Below are positions 8,669 to 17,837 of a DNA stretch of 64,000 nucleotides, one piece after another. How positions within the stretch are numbered: position 1 is the stretch's first letter; each line of letters starts with the position of its first letter. A model generated the notes under the pieces. It saw nothing but the letters and a program-made list of their open reading frames with translations, had not been told where the DNA came from and searched no databases. Source of the DNA: Planctomycetota bacterium (GTDB lineage Bacteria; Planctomycetota; JAPUJT01); assembly GCA_027296055.1 (NCBI GenBank), contig JAPUJT010000087.1, forward strand, positions 1-64,000, read 5' to 3'. The translations under genes and the position numbers were made by a program.

Positions 8669-9055
8669 ATGATGGACAGACCTGAGTTGCGGAGGCTGTA
8701 TTTGGCCTGGCTGTGTGCCCTCATCCTGGCCATGGGCCAGGCTCTTGGCCTTGGACACTCGTCGGCGAGTCGCGAGGACTCACCTGATCCTGCTGTGCTT
8801 TCGACCTTGCAACCTGGAGGGCACGCGCCGCCTGCCCACCACGAGGAAGAGCACGTTCCCGAAGAGGAGGTGCAGAAAGTGAGGCACGAGGAAGATGCTC
8901 CAGGTGCGCGACCCACGAGGACGGTCGTCAAAGACTCGATTGTCCGCTTCGATCTCGTACGACCCGTCGTGAAGGACGCACGCGTGCGTCTCGACCTCGA
9001 AGAGCGCGTTCGTAGGGTGCTAGTTCTACCTCGGAAATGCGGCAGCGAGAGCTAG
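8669..9055 (+). CDS. Uncertain ORF with N-terminal hydrophobic segment
   Basis: The frame opens with GGGAGGTGAATGATG, a good ribosome-binding site, and encodes 128 residues. A signal-like stretch (LYLAWLCALILAMGQALGLG) is followed by a His/Glu/Pro-rich, low-complexity region. A competing antisense frame (about 8780-9019) also looks protein-like, including a possible membrane helix (IFLVPHFLHLLFGNVLFLVV), but it lacks a start codon. I cannot decide between them; one is a shadow of the other. No family is recognised. Confidence 0.3.
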   Translation: MMDRPELRRLYLAWLCALILAMGQALGLGHSSASREDSPDPAVLSTLQPGGHAPPAHHEEEHVPEEEVQKVRHEEDAPGARPTRTVVKDSIVRFDLVRPVVKDARVRLDLEERVRRVLVLPRKCGSES

Positions 9056-9403
9056 GAGCCCCAGGACCACAGCAGCTGCTCCCACAGCTCTGCGAGCCGG
9101 ATGTCCTGTGGGAACGTCCTCGATGAGATGCTCCACTGCAGGACCGGGACCGAATCTCGGGTTGTGCGCTTCGAGGTGAGAGAAGACGCGGCCGTCCTTC
9201 ATGACGACTAGGTGACGCGAATTGTATCGCCGCCGATCGCGATACTGGGCCGCGGATCCAGGCACGGGCCACGCCAGCCACGTTGTATCGAAGTACTCGC
9301 CTTGGAAGAGCACGGTCTCTGGACAGTCATTCGGATTCCAGCAGGATTCCAGGGTCCAGTCGACGTCTGTGGTGAGTCCCTCGGGCAGTTCCATGAAGCT
9401 CAT
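9026..9403 (-). CDS. Hypothetical protein with C-terminal membrane anchor
   Basis: The product is 125 residues and begins at ATG 9403 with GGAGG eight to nine bases upstream. The soluble part contains a WxLESCWNPNDCPE segment and a YNSRHLVVMKDG strand pair. The last 22 residues form a single hydrophobic helix after two arginines (RRAVGAAAVVLGLLALAAAF), as in tail-anchored proteins. I recognise no family. Downstream on the same strand, an open but start-less frame continues with another possible membrane segment, so the gene may once have been longer. It lies within the decayed island. Confidence 0.55.
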   Translation of the reverse strand: MSFMELPEGLTTDVDWTLESCWNPNDCPETVLFQGEYFDTTWLAWPVPGSAAQYRDRRRYNSRHLVVMKDGRVFSHLEAHNPRFGPGPAVEHLIEDVPTGHPARRAVGAAAVVLGLLALAAAFPR

Positions 9404-9806
9404 TAGTGAATTCCTCCAGCTACTTTCAGCCGTACAAGCCCTGCCACCGCTGATGTGAGATCGTATCAGAAACCGAGAGGGTAATCACCTCGTGCTACTC
9501 TGGATGAGCCCGATAGGCTCGAGGGCTGGGTCAATGGGCGAGACTGCTCGCTCGCGCAAGCACTTTCCGCCTTGGGCCAGGTCGGCCGCCCGGCCTCGGT
9601 GCCGAGCGGGGGGCAGGATACCCCTCTACCCGTGCCCTGTCTCTTCCTTGGGATCACTCGGACCCAGGCCGCGCCCCTCGGGTTCATGCAGAAGGCTCCG
9701 CCTGGCCGGAAGGCTCGGTCTGGATCAAATGCATAACTCTTGGGCACAAAATGGGCACAGAGAGCGTACTCGGCGTGACGTGATCGACATAAGTTATTGG
9801 TATAAT
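9404..9806. other. Gene-free stretch beside tRNA-Ala
   Basis: I find no gene. The near repeat GGGCACAAAATGGGCAC at about 9748, just outside the 3' end of the tRNA, resembles the debris often left where integrase genes abut tRNA genes. Frames that cross the tRNA are artefacts. Confidence 0.35.
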
Positions 9807-9882
9807 TGGTGGAGCATACCGGGCTCGAACCGGTGACCTTCTGACTGCCAGTCAGACGCTCTCCCAACTGAGCTAATGCCCC
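9807..9882 (-). tRNA. tRNA-Ala (GGC)
   Basis: On the minus strand a complete 76-base cloverleaf can be folded. The acceptor GGGGCAT pairs with ATGCTCC with one G-U pair. The D arm is GCTC...GAGC. The anticodon stem TCTGA/TCAGA encloses the loop CTGGCAG with anticodon GGC. The T arm is CCGGTTCGAGCCCGG. The 3' CCA is encoded at 9807-9809. It marks the boundary between the decayed island and the housekeeping region. Confidence 0.95.
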
Positions 9883-9950
9883 ACTGATCGATAGCGTGTA
9901 GCATTCAACATTATAGGTGGGGGCCCCTATCAGTCAACCTGGCCCCCGAA

Positions 9951-10388
9951 GTGGGATTTGCTGTCATGCTCTTCGGGCTCCTCGACGACGACGCAGGCCG
10001 GAAGGAGGGGATGCTCCGGATCCTCTCCCGTGAGTATCCCGCCCACGAGGTCCGATTCTTCGACAACGCACCGGACATGGTCGATTGGCTTCGCACCGAC
10101 CCGGAAGGGCTCATTCTCCTCAGCCTGGACCATGACCTCGGGCCCAATCGGGAGAGGGACGGCGAGATCTTCGATCCGGGAACGGGTCGACAGGTGGCGG
10201 AGGTCCTCCTCGACCGGACCTGGAGGGTCCCCGTGGTGGTCCATTCCTCGAACGGCCCCGCGGCCGATGGGATGCAGGTCACCCTGGAGACGGAGGGATG
10301 GAAGGTCTCCCGTTCCTATCCATTTGCGGACCTCGATTGGCTCGAGAAGGACTGGATCGACGTGATCCGTGAGTCTCTGGGACCGTGA
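9951..10388 (+). CDS. Cyclic-phosphate receiver-like domain protein
   Basis: The product is about 140 residues and is a stand-alone receiver-like fold. It has an acidic start (LLDDD, near residues 10-14), the strand [21 protein letters not shown] with the conserved DHD triad near residue 60, and [10 protein letters not shown] in the place of the receiver beta4. This pattern matches the small 'cyclic-phosphate processing receiver' family, predicted to act on cyclic phosphate ends of RNA or nucleotides rather than in phosphorelay. The start may be GTG 9951 or ATG 9966. It has no histidine kinase neighbour and lies upstream of leuS in the same direction. Confidence 0.6.
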   Translation: MGFAVMLFGLLDDDAGRKEGMLRILSREYPAHEVRFFDNAPDMVDWLRTDPEGLILLSLDHDLGPNRERDGEIFDPGTGRQVAEVLLDRTWRVPVVVHSSNGPAADGMQVTLETEGWKVSRSYPFADLDWLEKDWIDVIRESLGP

Positions 10389-10524
10389 GGCCATCCCGTT
10401 TGCCCGCCAGGATTTCTGGACACTGGATGCCCCCCTGCATCAGGATATAATCGCGGTTTCGAATGCATCCCTGTGGGCACGTTATACGACGCCGTCCCCC
10501 CGGAGAGAATCTCGGGCCGTAAAG

Positions 10525-13023
10525 ATGAAGCCGTACGATTTCGCATCCATCGAGACGCGGTGGCAGAACTACTGGGAGGAGAATGGGTCCTTTCGGATGG
10601 ACCCGTCGTCTTCCAAGCCGAAGTACTACGCGCTGATCATGTACCCCTATCCATCCGGCACCCTCCACGTGGGTCATGGACGGAACTACTTCCTTGGCGA
10701 CGTTGTCGTCCGTTACAAGCTCATGAGAGGCTACAACCTGCTCTCTCCGATCGGCTGGGACGCCTTCGGCCTCCCGGCTGAAAACGCGGCTATCCAGGGG
10801 GGGGTTCATCCCAGAGAGAGCACCTTCAAGCACATCCGGACGATGACGAAGCAGCTCCACGGATGGGGAGTCGGCTACGACTGGACGCGAGAGGTGACGA
10901 CCTGCGAGCCCGACTACTACCGCTGGACGCAGTGGATATTCCTGAAGATCTACGAGAAGGGCCTGGCCTACCGGAAGAAGGCCTCGGCAAACTGGTGCCC
11001 TTCCTGCGCCACGGTCCTCGCCAACGAGCAGGTGGTCGATGGAGCCTGCGAGAGATGCGAGGCAACGGTGGAGACCAAGGACCTGGATCAGTGGTTCTTC
11101 CGCATCACGGACTATGTCGATCGACTCCTCGATGATCTGAAGGGTCTCTCGGGATGGCCGGAGCGGGTGAGGCGGATGCAGGAGAACTGGATTGGCCGGA
11201 GCGAGGGGGTCCAGCTCGATTTCAAGGTCACGGAGACCGGCGAGCCGATCTCCTGTTTCACGACACGGGTAGACACGCTCTACGGGGTCACGTTCATGGC
11301 AATCGCGCCGGAGCAGCCTCTCGTGGAGAAGATCGCGAGGGACCATCCCCGGGAGAAGGAGATTCGAGAGTTCGTCCGAAGGGCTCGCATGCGCAGTTCG
11401 ATCGAGCGGACGGCAGAAGGGGTGGAGAAGGAAGGCATTCCTACCGACTGGTCCGTCGAGAATCCCATCAACGGGGAGAGGGTCCCGATCTTCATCGCCG
11501 ACTACGTCCTCCCCGAGTACGGGACCGGCGCGGTGATGGGTGTGCCGGCCCACGATCAGCGAGACTTCGAGTTTGCCAGAGCGCACGGGCTTCCGATGCG
11601 CGTCGTGATCGCTCCGAAAGGCAAGCCTCTCGAGGCGGATAATTTAGAGGAGGCCTTCCTCGAAGATGGAGTCCAGGTGAATTCGGGGCCCTACGACGGC
11701 GTCCCGAACCGCGAGGCGATGCAGCGCATCGCCGCCGATCTGGAGAAGGAAGGAAAGGGAAAGCAGACCGTCGCGTACCGTCTCCGTGACTGGTGCATAT
11801 CGAGGCAGCGCTACTGGGGGGCGCCGATCCCCATCATCTATTGTGATGACTGCGGCGTCGTCCCCGTTCCGGAGGGGGATCTCCCTGTCGTCTTGCCCCT
11901 CGACGTCGAGTTTCGCAGCACGGGGGACAATCCTCTCGCCCGACATGAGGCCTTCACGAAGGCCGCCTGCCCGACCTGTGGAAAGGACGCTCGGCGCGAG
12001 ACGGACACGATGGACACCTTCGTCGACTCCTCCTGGTACTTCCTCCGGTACCTCTCTCCCAAGGACGAGAATCGAATCTTCGATTCCGAAATGGTCAACC
12101 GGTGGCATCCGGTCGACCAGTACATCGGCGGCATCGAGCATGCGATCCTGCATCTGATGTATGCCCGCTTCTTCACCAAGGTGCTGAAGGACCTCGGCCT
12201 CATCGCATTCGACGAGCCGTTCGAGAATCTCTTCACGCAGGGGATGATCACGAAGGAGTCACCCGTATCGGGCAAGCTGGAGAAGATGAGCAAGTCGAAG
12301 GGAAACGTGGTGAGTCCCGAGGCCTTGATAGAGAAATACGGCGCTGACACGCTGAGGCTCTACACGCTCTTCATCGGACCGCCCTTGAAGGACGCCGAGT
12401 GGAGCGACGCCGCCGTGGTCGGGCAGTCCCGATTCCTCACCCGACTCTGGGAGACGGTCATCGACGCGGCGGAGCGGGTCGGGGGAGTGGAGCCTTGCCG
12501 GCCCGGAGCGAGCGGGCTCGGGGAGGTGGGGGCCGCACTTCATCGACGCACTCACCAGACGATCCGTAGGGTGACCCGGTCGATGGATGAGGACTGGCAG
12601 TTCAACACGGCGATCGCGGGGCTGCACGAATTCCTCTCGGAGATACGGAAGGCCGATCTGAAGGAGGAAGCCGATCTCCCCGTCCTGCGAGAGGCGGTCG
12701 AGACACTGCTCCTGCTGCTCAATCCGTTCGCCCCTCACATTGCCGAGGAGCTCTGGATGACCCTCGGGGCGCCGCCGAGCGTTCTCAACGTGGCGTGGCC
12801 TTCGTATGATGAGGAGGCGGCCCGAGAGGAGATGCTGGAGATCCCGATCCAGCTGAACGGCAAGGTCCGATCGAGGATTCTCTCACCGCCGGGCGCCGCC
12901 AAGGAGGAGCTGGAGCGCAGGGCTCTGGAGGAGCCGCGCATCCGGGAGATCCTGGGGGAGCGGACGCCCGCCCGTGTGGTCGTGGTTCCCGATCGGCTGG
13001 TCAACATAGTCCTGAAAGGGTAG
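10525..13023 (+). CDS. leuS: Leucyl-tRNA synthetase
   Basis: The 832-residue enzyme charges tRNA-Leu in the cytoplasm. The class I signatures are present: HVGH (residues 48-51) and KMSKSKGN (from about residue 587). An internal zinc-knuckle segment ([11 protein letters not shown], then CERC) and the CP1 editing insertion ([14 protein letters not shown], then [19 protein letters not shown]) follow the bacterial order. The Leu-specific domain and anticodon-binding C-terminus are complete, and the length is slightly below E. coli LeuS. I took ATG 10525, which gives the usual [17 protein letters not shown] start. The longer open frame upstream is not conserved in character. proS follows after 21 bases. 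Confidence 0.97.
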   Translation: MKPYDFASIETRWQNYWEENGSFRMDPSSSKPKYYALIMYPYPSGTLHVGHGRNYFLGDVVVRYKLMRGYNLLSPIGWDAFGLPAENAAIQGGVHPRESTFKHIRTMTKQLHGWGVGYDWTREVTTCEPDYYRWTQWIFLKIYEKGLAYRKKASANWCPSCATVLANEQVVDGACERCEATVETKDLDQWFFRITDYVDRLLDDLKGLSGWPERVRRMQENWIGRSEGVQLDFKVTETGEPISCFTTRVDTLYGVTFMAIAPEQPLVEKIARDHPREKEIREFVRRARMRSSIERTAEGVEKEGIPTDWSVENPINGERVPIFIADYVLPEYGTGAVMGVPAHDQRDFEFARAHGLPMRVVIAPKGKPLEADNLEEAFLEDGVQVNSGPYDGVPNREAMQRIAADLEKEGKGKQTVAYRLRDWCISRQRYWGAPIPIIYCDDCGVVPVPEGDLPVVLPLDVEFRSTGDNPLARHEAFTKAACPTCGKDARRETDTMDTFVDSSWYFLRYLSPKDENRIFDSEMVNRWHPVDQYIGGIEHAILHLMYARFFTKVLKDLGLIAFDEPFENLFTQGMITKESPVSGKLEKMSKSKGNVVSPEALIEKYGADTLRLYTLFIGPPLKDAEWSDAAVVGQSRFLTRLWETVIDAAERVGGVEPCRPGASGLGEVGAALHRRTHQTIRRVTRSMDEDWQFNTAIAGLHEFLSEIRKADLKEEADLPVLREAVETLLLLLNPFAPHIAEELWMTLGAPPSVLNVAWPSYDEEAAREEMLEIPIQLNGKVRSRILSPPGAAKEELERRALEEPRIREILGERTPARVVVVPDRLVNIVLKG

Positions 13024-14475
<1,452 letters not shown>

Positions 14476-14494
14476 TGAGTAACCTCCGGAGGGC

Positions 14495-15037
14495 ATGACG
14501 ATGGCGTTGGAAGAGCACAAGGCGAAGGCGCCGAAGTCCGTGGGGTGCATGATCGTGACGGTGAGCGACTCCCGCAATCGGGAGAGCGACCAGAGCGGGG
14601 ACCTCCTGTGCTCTCTTCTCGAGACCGGCCCTCACCGAGTTGTGGATCGGTCGATCGCCCGAAATAATCCGCTCGATATAGAGAGCGCGATCGTTCGAGG
14701 CATGCAGAATGCGGACGCCCAGGCGATCATCCTGATCGGGGGCACCGGGATCTCGGCTCGCGACAACACCACGGACGTGGTCGAGGAGTACCTCGACAAG
14801 TCGCTCGATGGCTTCGGGGAGTTCTTCCGATACCTCTCCTACGAAGAGATCGGTCCGGCGGCGATGCTCTCGCGAGCGGTGGCCGGTCTCGCGGGGGGGA
14901 AAATCCTCCTTTGCATTCCAGGGTCTCCCAAGGCGGTCGAGCTGGCGATGAAGAAGCTGATCCTTCCCGAGCTGGGCCACATGGTTCGTGAGGCCACGAA
15001 GGGCATCAAGGACGCCGACACTTCCCCAGGGGCCTGA
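14495..15037 (+). CDS. MoaB/Mog-type molybdopterin-binding protein
   Basis: The 180-residue product has the MogA/MoaB fold: an N-terminal GCMIVTVSDSRN strand-turn, the nucleotide/MPT-binding loop ILIGGTGISARDNTTDVVEE and the second motif PGSPKAVELAMKKLILPELGHM. These proteins adenylate molybdopterin before molybdenum insertion. Length fits MoaB (about 170-180). The start follows CCGGAGGGC, a good binding site. No other molybdenum-cofactor gene is in the window, so the specific reaction (Mog versus MoaB) is inferred from fold only. Confidence 0.85.
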   Translation: MTMALEEHKAKAPKSVGCMIVTVSDSRNRESDQSGDLLCSLLETGPHRVVDRSIARNNPLDIESAIVRGMQNADAQAIILIGGTGISARDNTTDVVEEYLDKSLDGFGEFFRYLSYEEIGPAAMLSRAVAGLAGGKILLCIPGSPKAVELAMKKLILPELGHMVREATKGIKDADTSPGA

Positions 15038-15105
15038 TCGTCGGTATCCTATCTGGTGGACGACGGGGTGCCATGCGCCGAGCTGGCGCGAAAGGAGGTC
15101 CGGCC

Positions 15106-15747
15106 ATGAAAGGCCAGATCAGCACCCCCCCCATCGGTACGATCGGTCTCGTTTCATCTCTCTCTACCCTCATCACGCTTCTCGTCGGGACGGCCCTCTG
15201 GGCCCCCGAGCCTGCCCTGGCCAGGACCGCCGCGTCGAGCGAGGACGTCATGATCGTGACATCGCGACTCAGGGGAGGTAACGAGGACGTATTCTGGGTG
15301 CTCCATACGCCGTCGAACCGCCTGCTGGTTTACGAGGTCAACAAGGGTGGCCTCATCCTGGGCGCCGCTCGAAACATAGAATGGGACCTCCTGCTCGAGG
15401 AGCTTGCGCGAGATGTGGCCCAGGATCCAACACTGAAGCAGGTCCAGGAATGGACCCGGGGGGCCAAATCCCCCGAGCTCTCGGAGCGACGCAAGATCAT
15501 CGCCGTGGCCGGCCGGAATCACGCCGACGAGCGAGACCTTCTGTATGTGCTGGACACAGGGTCGTTGAGACAGGTCATCTACGAGTACCACAACAAGACC
15601 TTGCGAATCGTTGCCGCGCGAGACATCCGGCACGACATGAAGCTCGACGAACACCCGATAGGAAAGCATGACCCTTCCGTCAGTGCAGTCCGGAACCGTG
15701 TCCTGCGTTCCAGATCCCTGGCGGACGCCGGCACGCGGAAGGAATAG
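15106..15747 (+). CDS. Secreted repeat protein, copy 1 of a tandem pair
   Basis: The 213-residue product has an N-terminal hydrophobic segment (about 10-35, ending ALARTAASS) that suits export. Two internal repeats follow, each built as 'D-V/L-hydrophobic-L-H/D-T-x-S-x-R-x-hydrophobic-Y-E ... AAR-x-I' (for example LLYVLDTGSLRQVIYEY). The next gene encodes a paralogue with the same start (MKGQI) and the same leader, AAAGGAGGT followed by CC/CG GGCC. I chose ATG 15106 because of that strong, shared ribosome-binding site. Repeats of this kind are frequent in planctomycete-like genomes; their function is unknown. Confidence 0.75.
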   Translation: MKGQISTPPIGTIGLVSSLSTLITLLVGTALWAPEPALARTAASSEDVMIVTSRLRGGNEDVFWVLHTPSNRLLVYEVNKGGLILGAARNIEWDLLLEELARDVAQDPTLKQVQEWTRGAKSPELSERRKIIAVAGRNHADERDLLYVLDTGSLRQVIYEYHNKTLRIVAARDIRHDMKLDEHPIGKHDPSVSAVRNRVLRSRSLADAGTRKE

Positions 15748-15841
15748 CGGACTCGAGGGGGGGCTTCCCCGCGGTCCGCCGCGCCGCTATAATCGTCGGT
15801 CAGGCTGTAACGGGTGTGCAATCATGAAAGGAGGTCGGGCC

Positions 15842-16432
15842 ATGAAAGGCCAGATCTGGACCATCGGGCTCGTGGCGATGCTTGCTTCGGTGATCGGGGC
15901 GGTGATGACGGTGGCCCTGATGGGCCCGACTCCGCTTCACGCCGAGACGGCATCCTCCAGCAACGATGTCGTGATCGTGACGGGCAATACGCGCTCGCAG
16001 AGCCACGATGTCCTCTACCTCATCGACACCAAGTCAAACCGTCTGCTTGCCTATGAGTTCCGGGGCCGGGCGCTCACTCTGGCAGCCGCCCGCTACATCG
16101 AGTTCGATCTGCAGCTCGACGAGTGGCCCGCGAAATCCCAGCAGCCAGGTGTGAAGAAGGTCCGCAAGGTCACGAAGGACGAGAACGACGCGCCCACGGC
16201 GGGCACGAGGAAACTGATTGCGGCCACCGGGAATTTCCTCTCCGATACGCGTGACCTCCTCTACGTCTACGACACCAAGTCGCAGAGGCTGGTGATCTAC
16301 GAGTACAACAACAGTCGCCTCAACATCATCGCCGCTCGGACCACTCGTTTCGACCTCAAGCTGCATGAGTGGCCGCAGGGGGGGCAGAAGCCTTCCGTCA
16401 AGGCCGTCGAGAAGATGGTCAAGAATCCCTGA
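15842..16432 (+). CDS. Secreted repeat protein, copy 2 of a tandem pair
   Basis: The 196-residue product is a paralogue of the gene just upstream. It has a signal-like N-terminus (residues 5-32, ending TPLHAETASSS) and two clear repeats with LYLIDTKSNRLLAYEF and LYVYDTKSQRLVIYEY, each followed by AAR and DLQLDEWP or DLKLHEWP. The repeats are better preserved than in copy 1, whose second half has drifted. ATG 15842 follows AAAGGAGGTC. A TATAAT box at 15788-15793 lies 49 bases upstream, so this copy may have its own promoter. It is probably periplasmic or surface-exposed; no enzymatic motif is seen. Confidence 0.8.
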   Translation: MKGQIWTIGLVAMLASVIGAVMTVALMGPTPLHAETASSSNDVVIVTGNTRSQSHDVLYLIDTKSNRLLAYEFRGRALTLAAARYIEFDLQLDEWPAKSQQPGVKKVRKVTKDENDAPTAGTRKLIAATGNFLSDTRDLLYVYDTKSQRLVIYEYNNSRLNIIAARTTRFDLKLHEWPQGGQKPSVKAVEKMVKNP

Positions 16433-16637
16433 CAAAGGTAAGTGACCTGCGCGAGGCCCTCCGCAAGAGGCAGAACTCGCTTGAATCCCCGGCCGGTCAG
16501 GGTTAACCTGATCGGCTTGAGACCCATTCCCCATCACCACCGGTCACCTGGATTCGACCGAGACTCACAAAATCACTGGTTCGATTGCGTCAGGGGGGGC
16601 AGCTTCGGCGCGCCCCGATAAGAGGAGGGAACAGGAT

Positions 16638-17792
16638 ATGAGACGGGGTGCATACCTTGCGGGGGCCGCCTTCGCGGTCTTGGCGTTGATCGTGGCCTCG
16701 GGGGTGACTCATGCCTCCGTGGTCAAGCAGTCGATTCCGGACCTGATCCGGCAGGCGGACGTGGTCGTGCACGGAAGGGTCACCGACACGACCTCCTTCT
16801 GGCAGGGCACGACGATCGTGACGGAAGTGACGATCGATGTGAAGACGACCATTTTCGGGTCCCCGGGCAACCAGGTCATCGTGACGCTCCCCGGCGGCAT
16901 CGTGGGGGACATCGGGCTGGAGGTATCGGACACTCCCGAGTTCCAGAGGGGCAAGGAGTCCGTAGTGTTCCTTGGCAACGGTCGCAACGGAGATTTCCAG
17001 GTTCTCGGGGCGGTTCAGGGGAAGGTGGACGTGGTCGGTGGCAACGTCCCCGCCTGGAATCTGCCGCTGGATGAGTTCATCGCGCGGGTCGCCGCAGGCG
17101 GAATCGGCCTGGAGGAGCATGCCGCGAAGCCGCCGGGAACCCCCGGTGGAGGAGGCGGCGGCAAGGGAGACAAGGGCGACGAGGCGTGCTATCTCCTCTG
17201 CAAGATCGATTGGAAGAGAAACGGCGAGCAGGATAACGATGGGATCTACAGCCCGAAGCTGGAAGACGATCAGGGTGGCAACTGGTCGATCAACAACAAC
17301 AGCCAGGACTGGCCCAATGATGATGCAGCCCTGGTCGCCGAGCTGGGGGACTCCGCCAAGGTCTGGACCGACAACGCGGGCGCCCGCTGGAGTCTCGGCG
17401 CCCTGAACGCCACGGTCACCCACGACTCCCGTCTCACCAACGCCAGCTTCGACGGGCGGAACGTCGTCTCCTTCGGGTACACCGGGAACGCGGTCGCCGT
17501 CACGGCGAATTGGTTCTACCGAAACGCTCGGAAGCACACGATCGAGACGGACTTCCTTTTCAACGACATCGATAATGACTTCGGCATCAATGTCCCCGAA
17601 TCGAACTCGGAATTCGACCTGAAGAACGTGGCCGTCCACGAGTTCGGGCACTGGATCTGCCTGGGCGATCAGTACAACGACTCGGATTTTGATCACGTGA
17701 TGTACGGATTCGTCGAGGTGGGGGAGACGAAGAACTGGACCCTCCACCAGTGCGACATGGACGGGGCCCAGGCCGTCTATGGCACTCCGTAG
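16638..17792 (+). CDS. Secreted zinc metalloprotease, matrixin/snapalysin-like
   Basis: The 384-residue product begins with a signal peptide (residues 1-26, ending THAS). An N-terminal beta domain (30-150), typical of secreted planctomycete-type proteins, is followed by a Gly-rich linker (about 170-180, GGGGGG) and a catalytic domain. The zinc site is VHEFGHWICLGDQY (near 335) with a Met-turn HVMYGF. The third ligand position carries Asp rather than His, and the usual Gly of HExxHxxG is Cys. This resembles the HExxHxxGxxD subgroup but is unusual. It stands alone between secreted repeat proteins and a YfhO-type gene. The substrate is unknown. Confidence 0.7.
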   Translation: MRRGAYLAGAAFAVLALIVASGVTHASVVKQSIPDLIRQADVVVHGRVTDTTSFWQGTTIVTEVTIDVKTTIFGSPGNQVIVTLPGGIVGDIGLEVSDTPEFQRGKESVVFLGNGRNGDFQVLGAVQGKVDVVGGNVPAWNLPLDEFIARVAAGGIGLEEHAAKPPGTPGGGGGGKGDKGDEACYLLCKIDWKRNGEQDNDGIYSPKLEDDQGGNWSINNNSQDWPNDDAALVAELGDSAKVWTDNAGARWSLGALNATVTHDSRLTNASFDGRNVVSFGYTGNAVAVTANWFYRNARKHTIETDFLFNDIDNDFGINVPESNSEFDLKNVAVHEFGHWICLGDQYNDSDFDHVMYGFVEVGETKNWTLHQCDMDGAQAVYGTP

Positions 17793-17801
17793 GCGGATTC
17801 C

Positions 17802-17831
17802 TTGACGCGCGAGGCGGCCCCCCCGTAGCAT
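17802..17831 (+). promoter_or_regulatory. Promoter for the YfhO-type gene, possibly leaderless
   Basis: TTGACG (17802-17807), an 18-base spacer and TAGCAT (17826-17831). The -10 ends only six bases before ATG 17838, so transcription would begin at or next to the start codon. No Shine-Dalgarno sequence fits in that space. Confidence 0.45.
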
Positions 17832-17837
17832 CCCCCC

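Noticed and set aside
9466-9867. Frames crossing the tRNA-Ala gene on both strands
   Set aside because: They translate the tRNA and its flank; NWWSIPGSNR-type peptides are typical tRNA artefacts.
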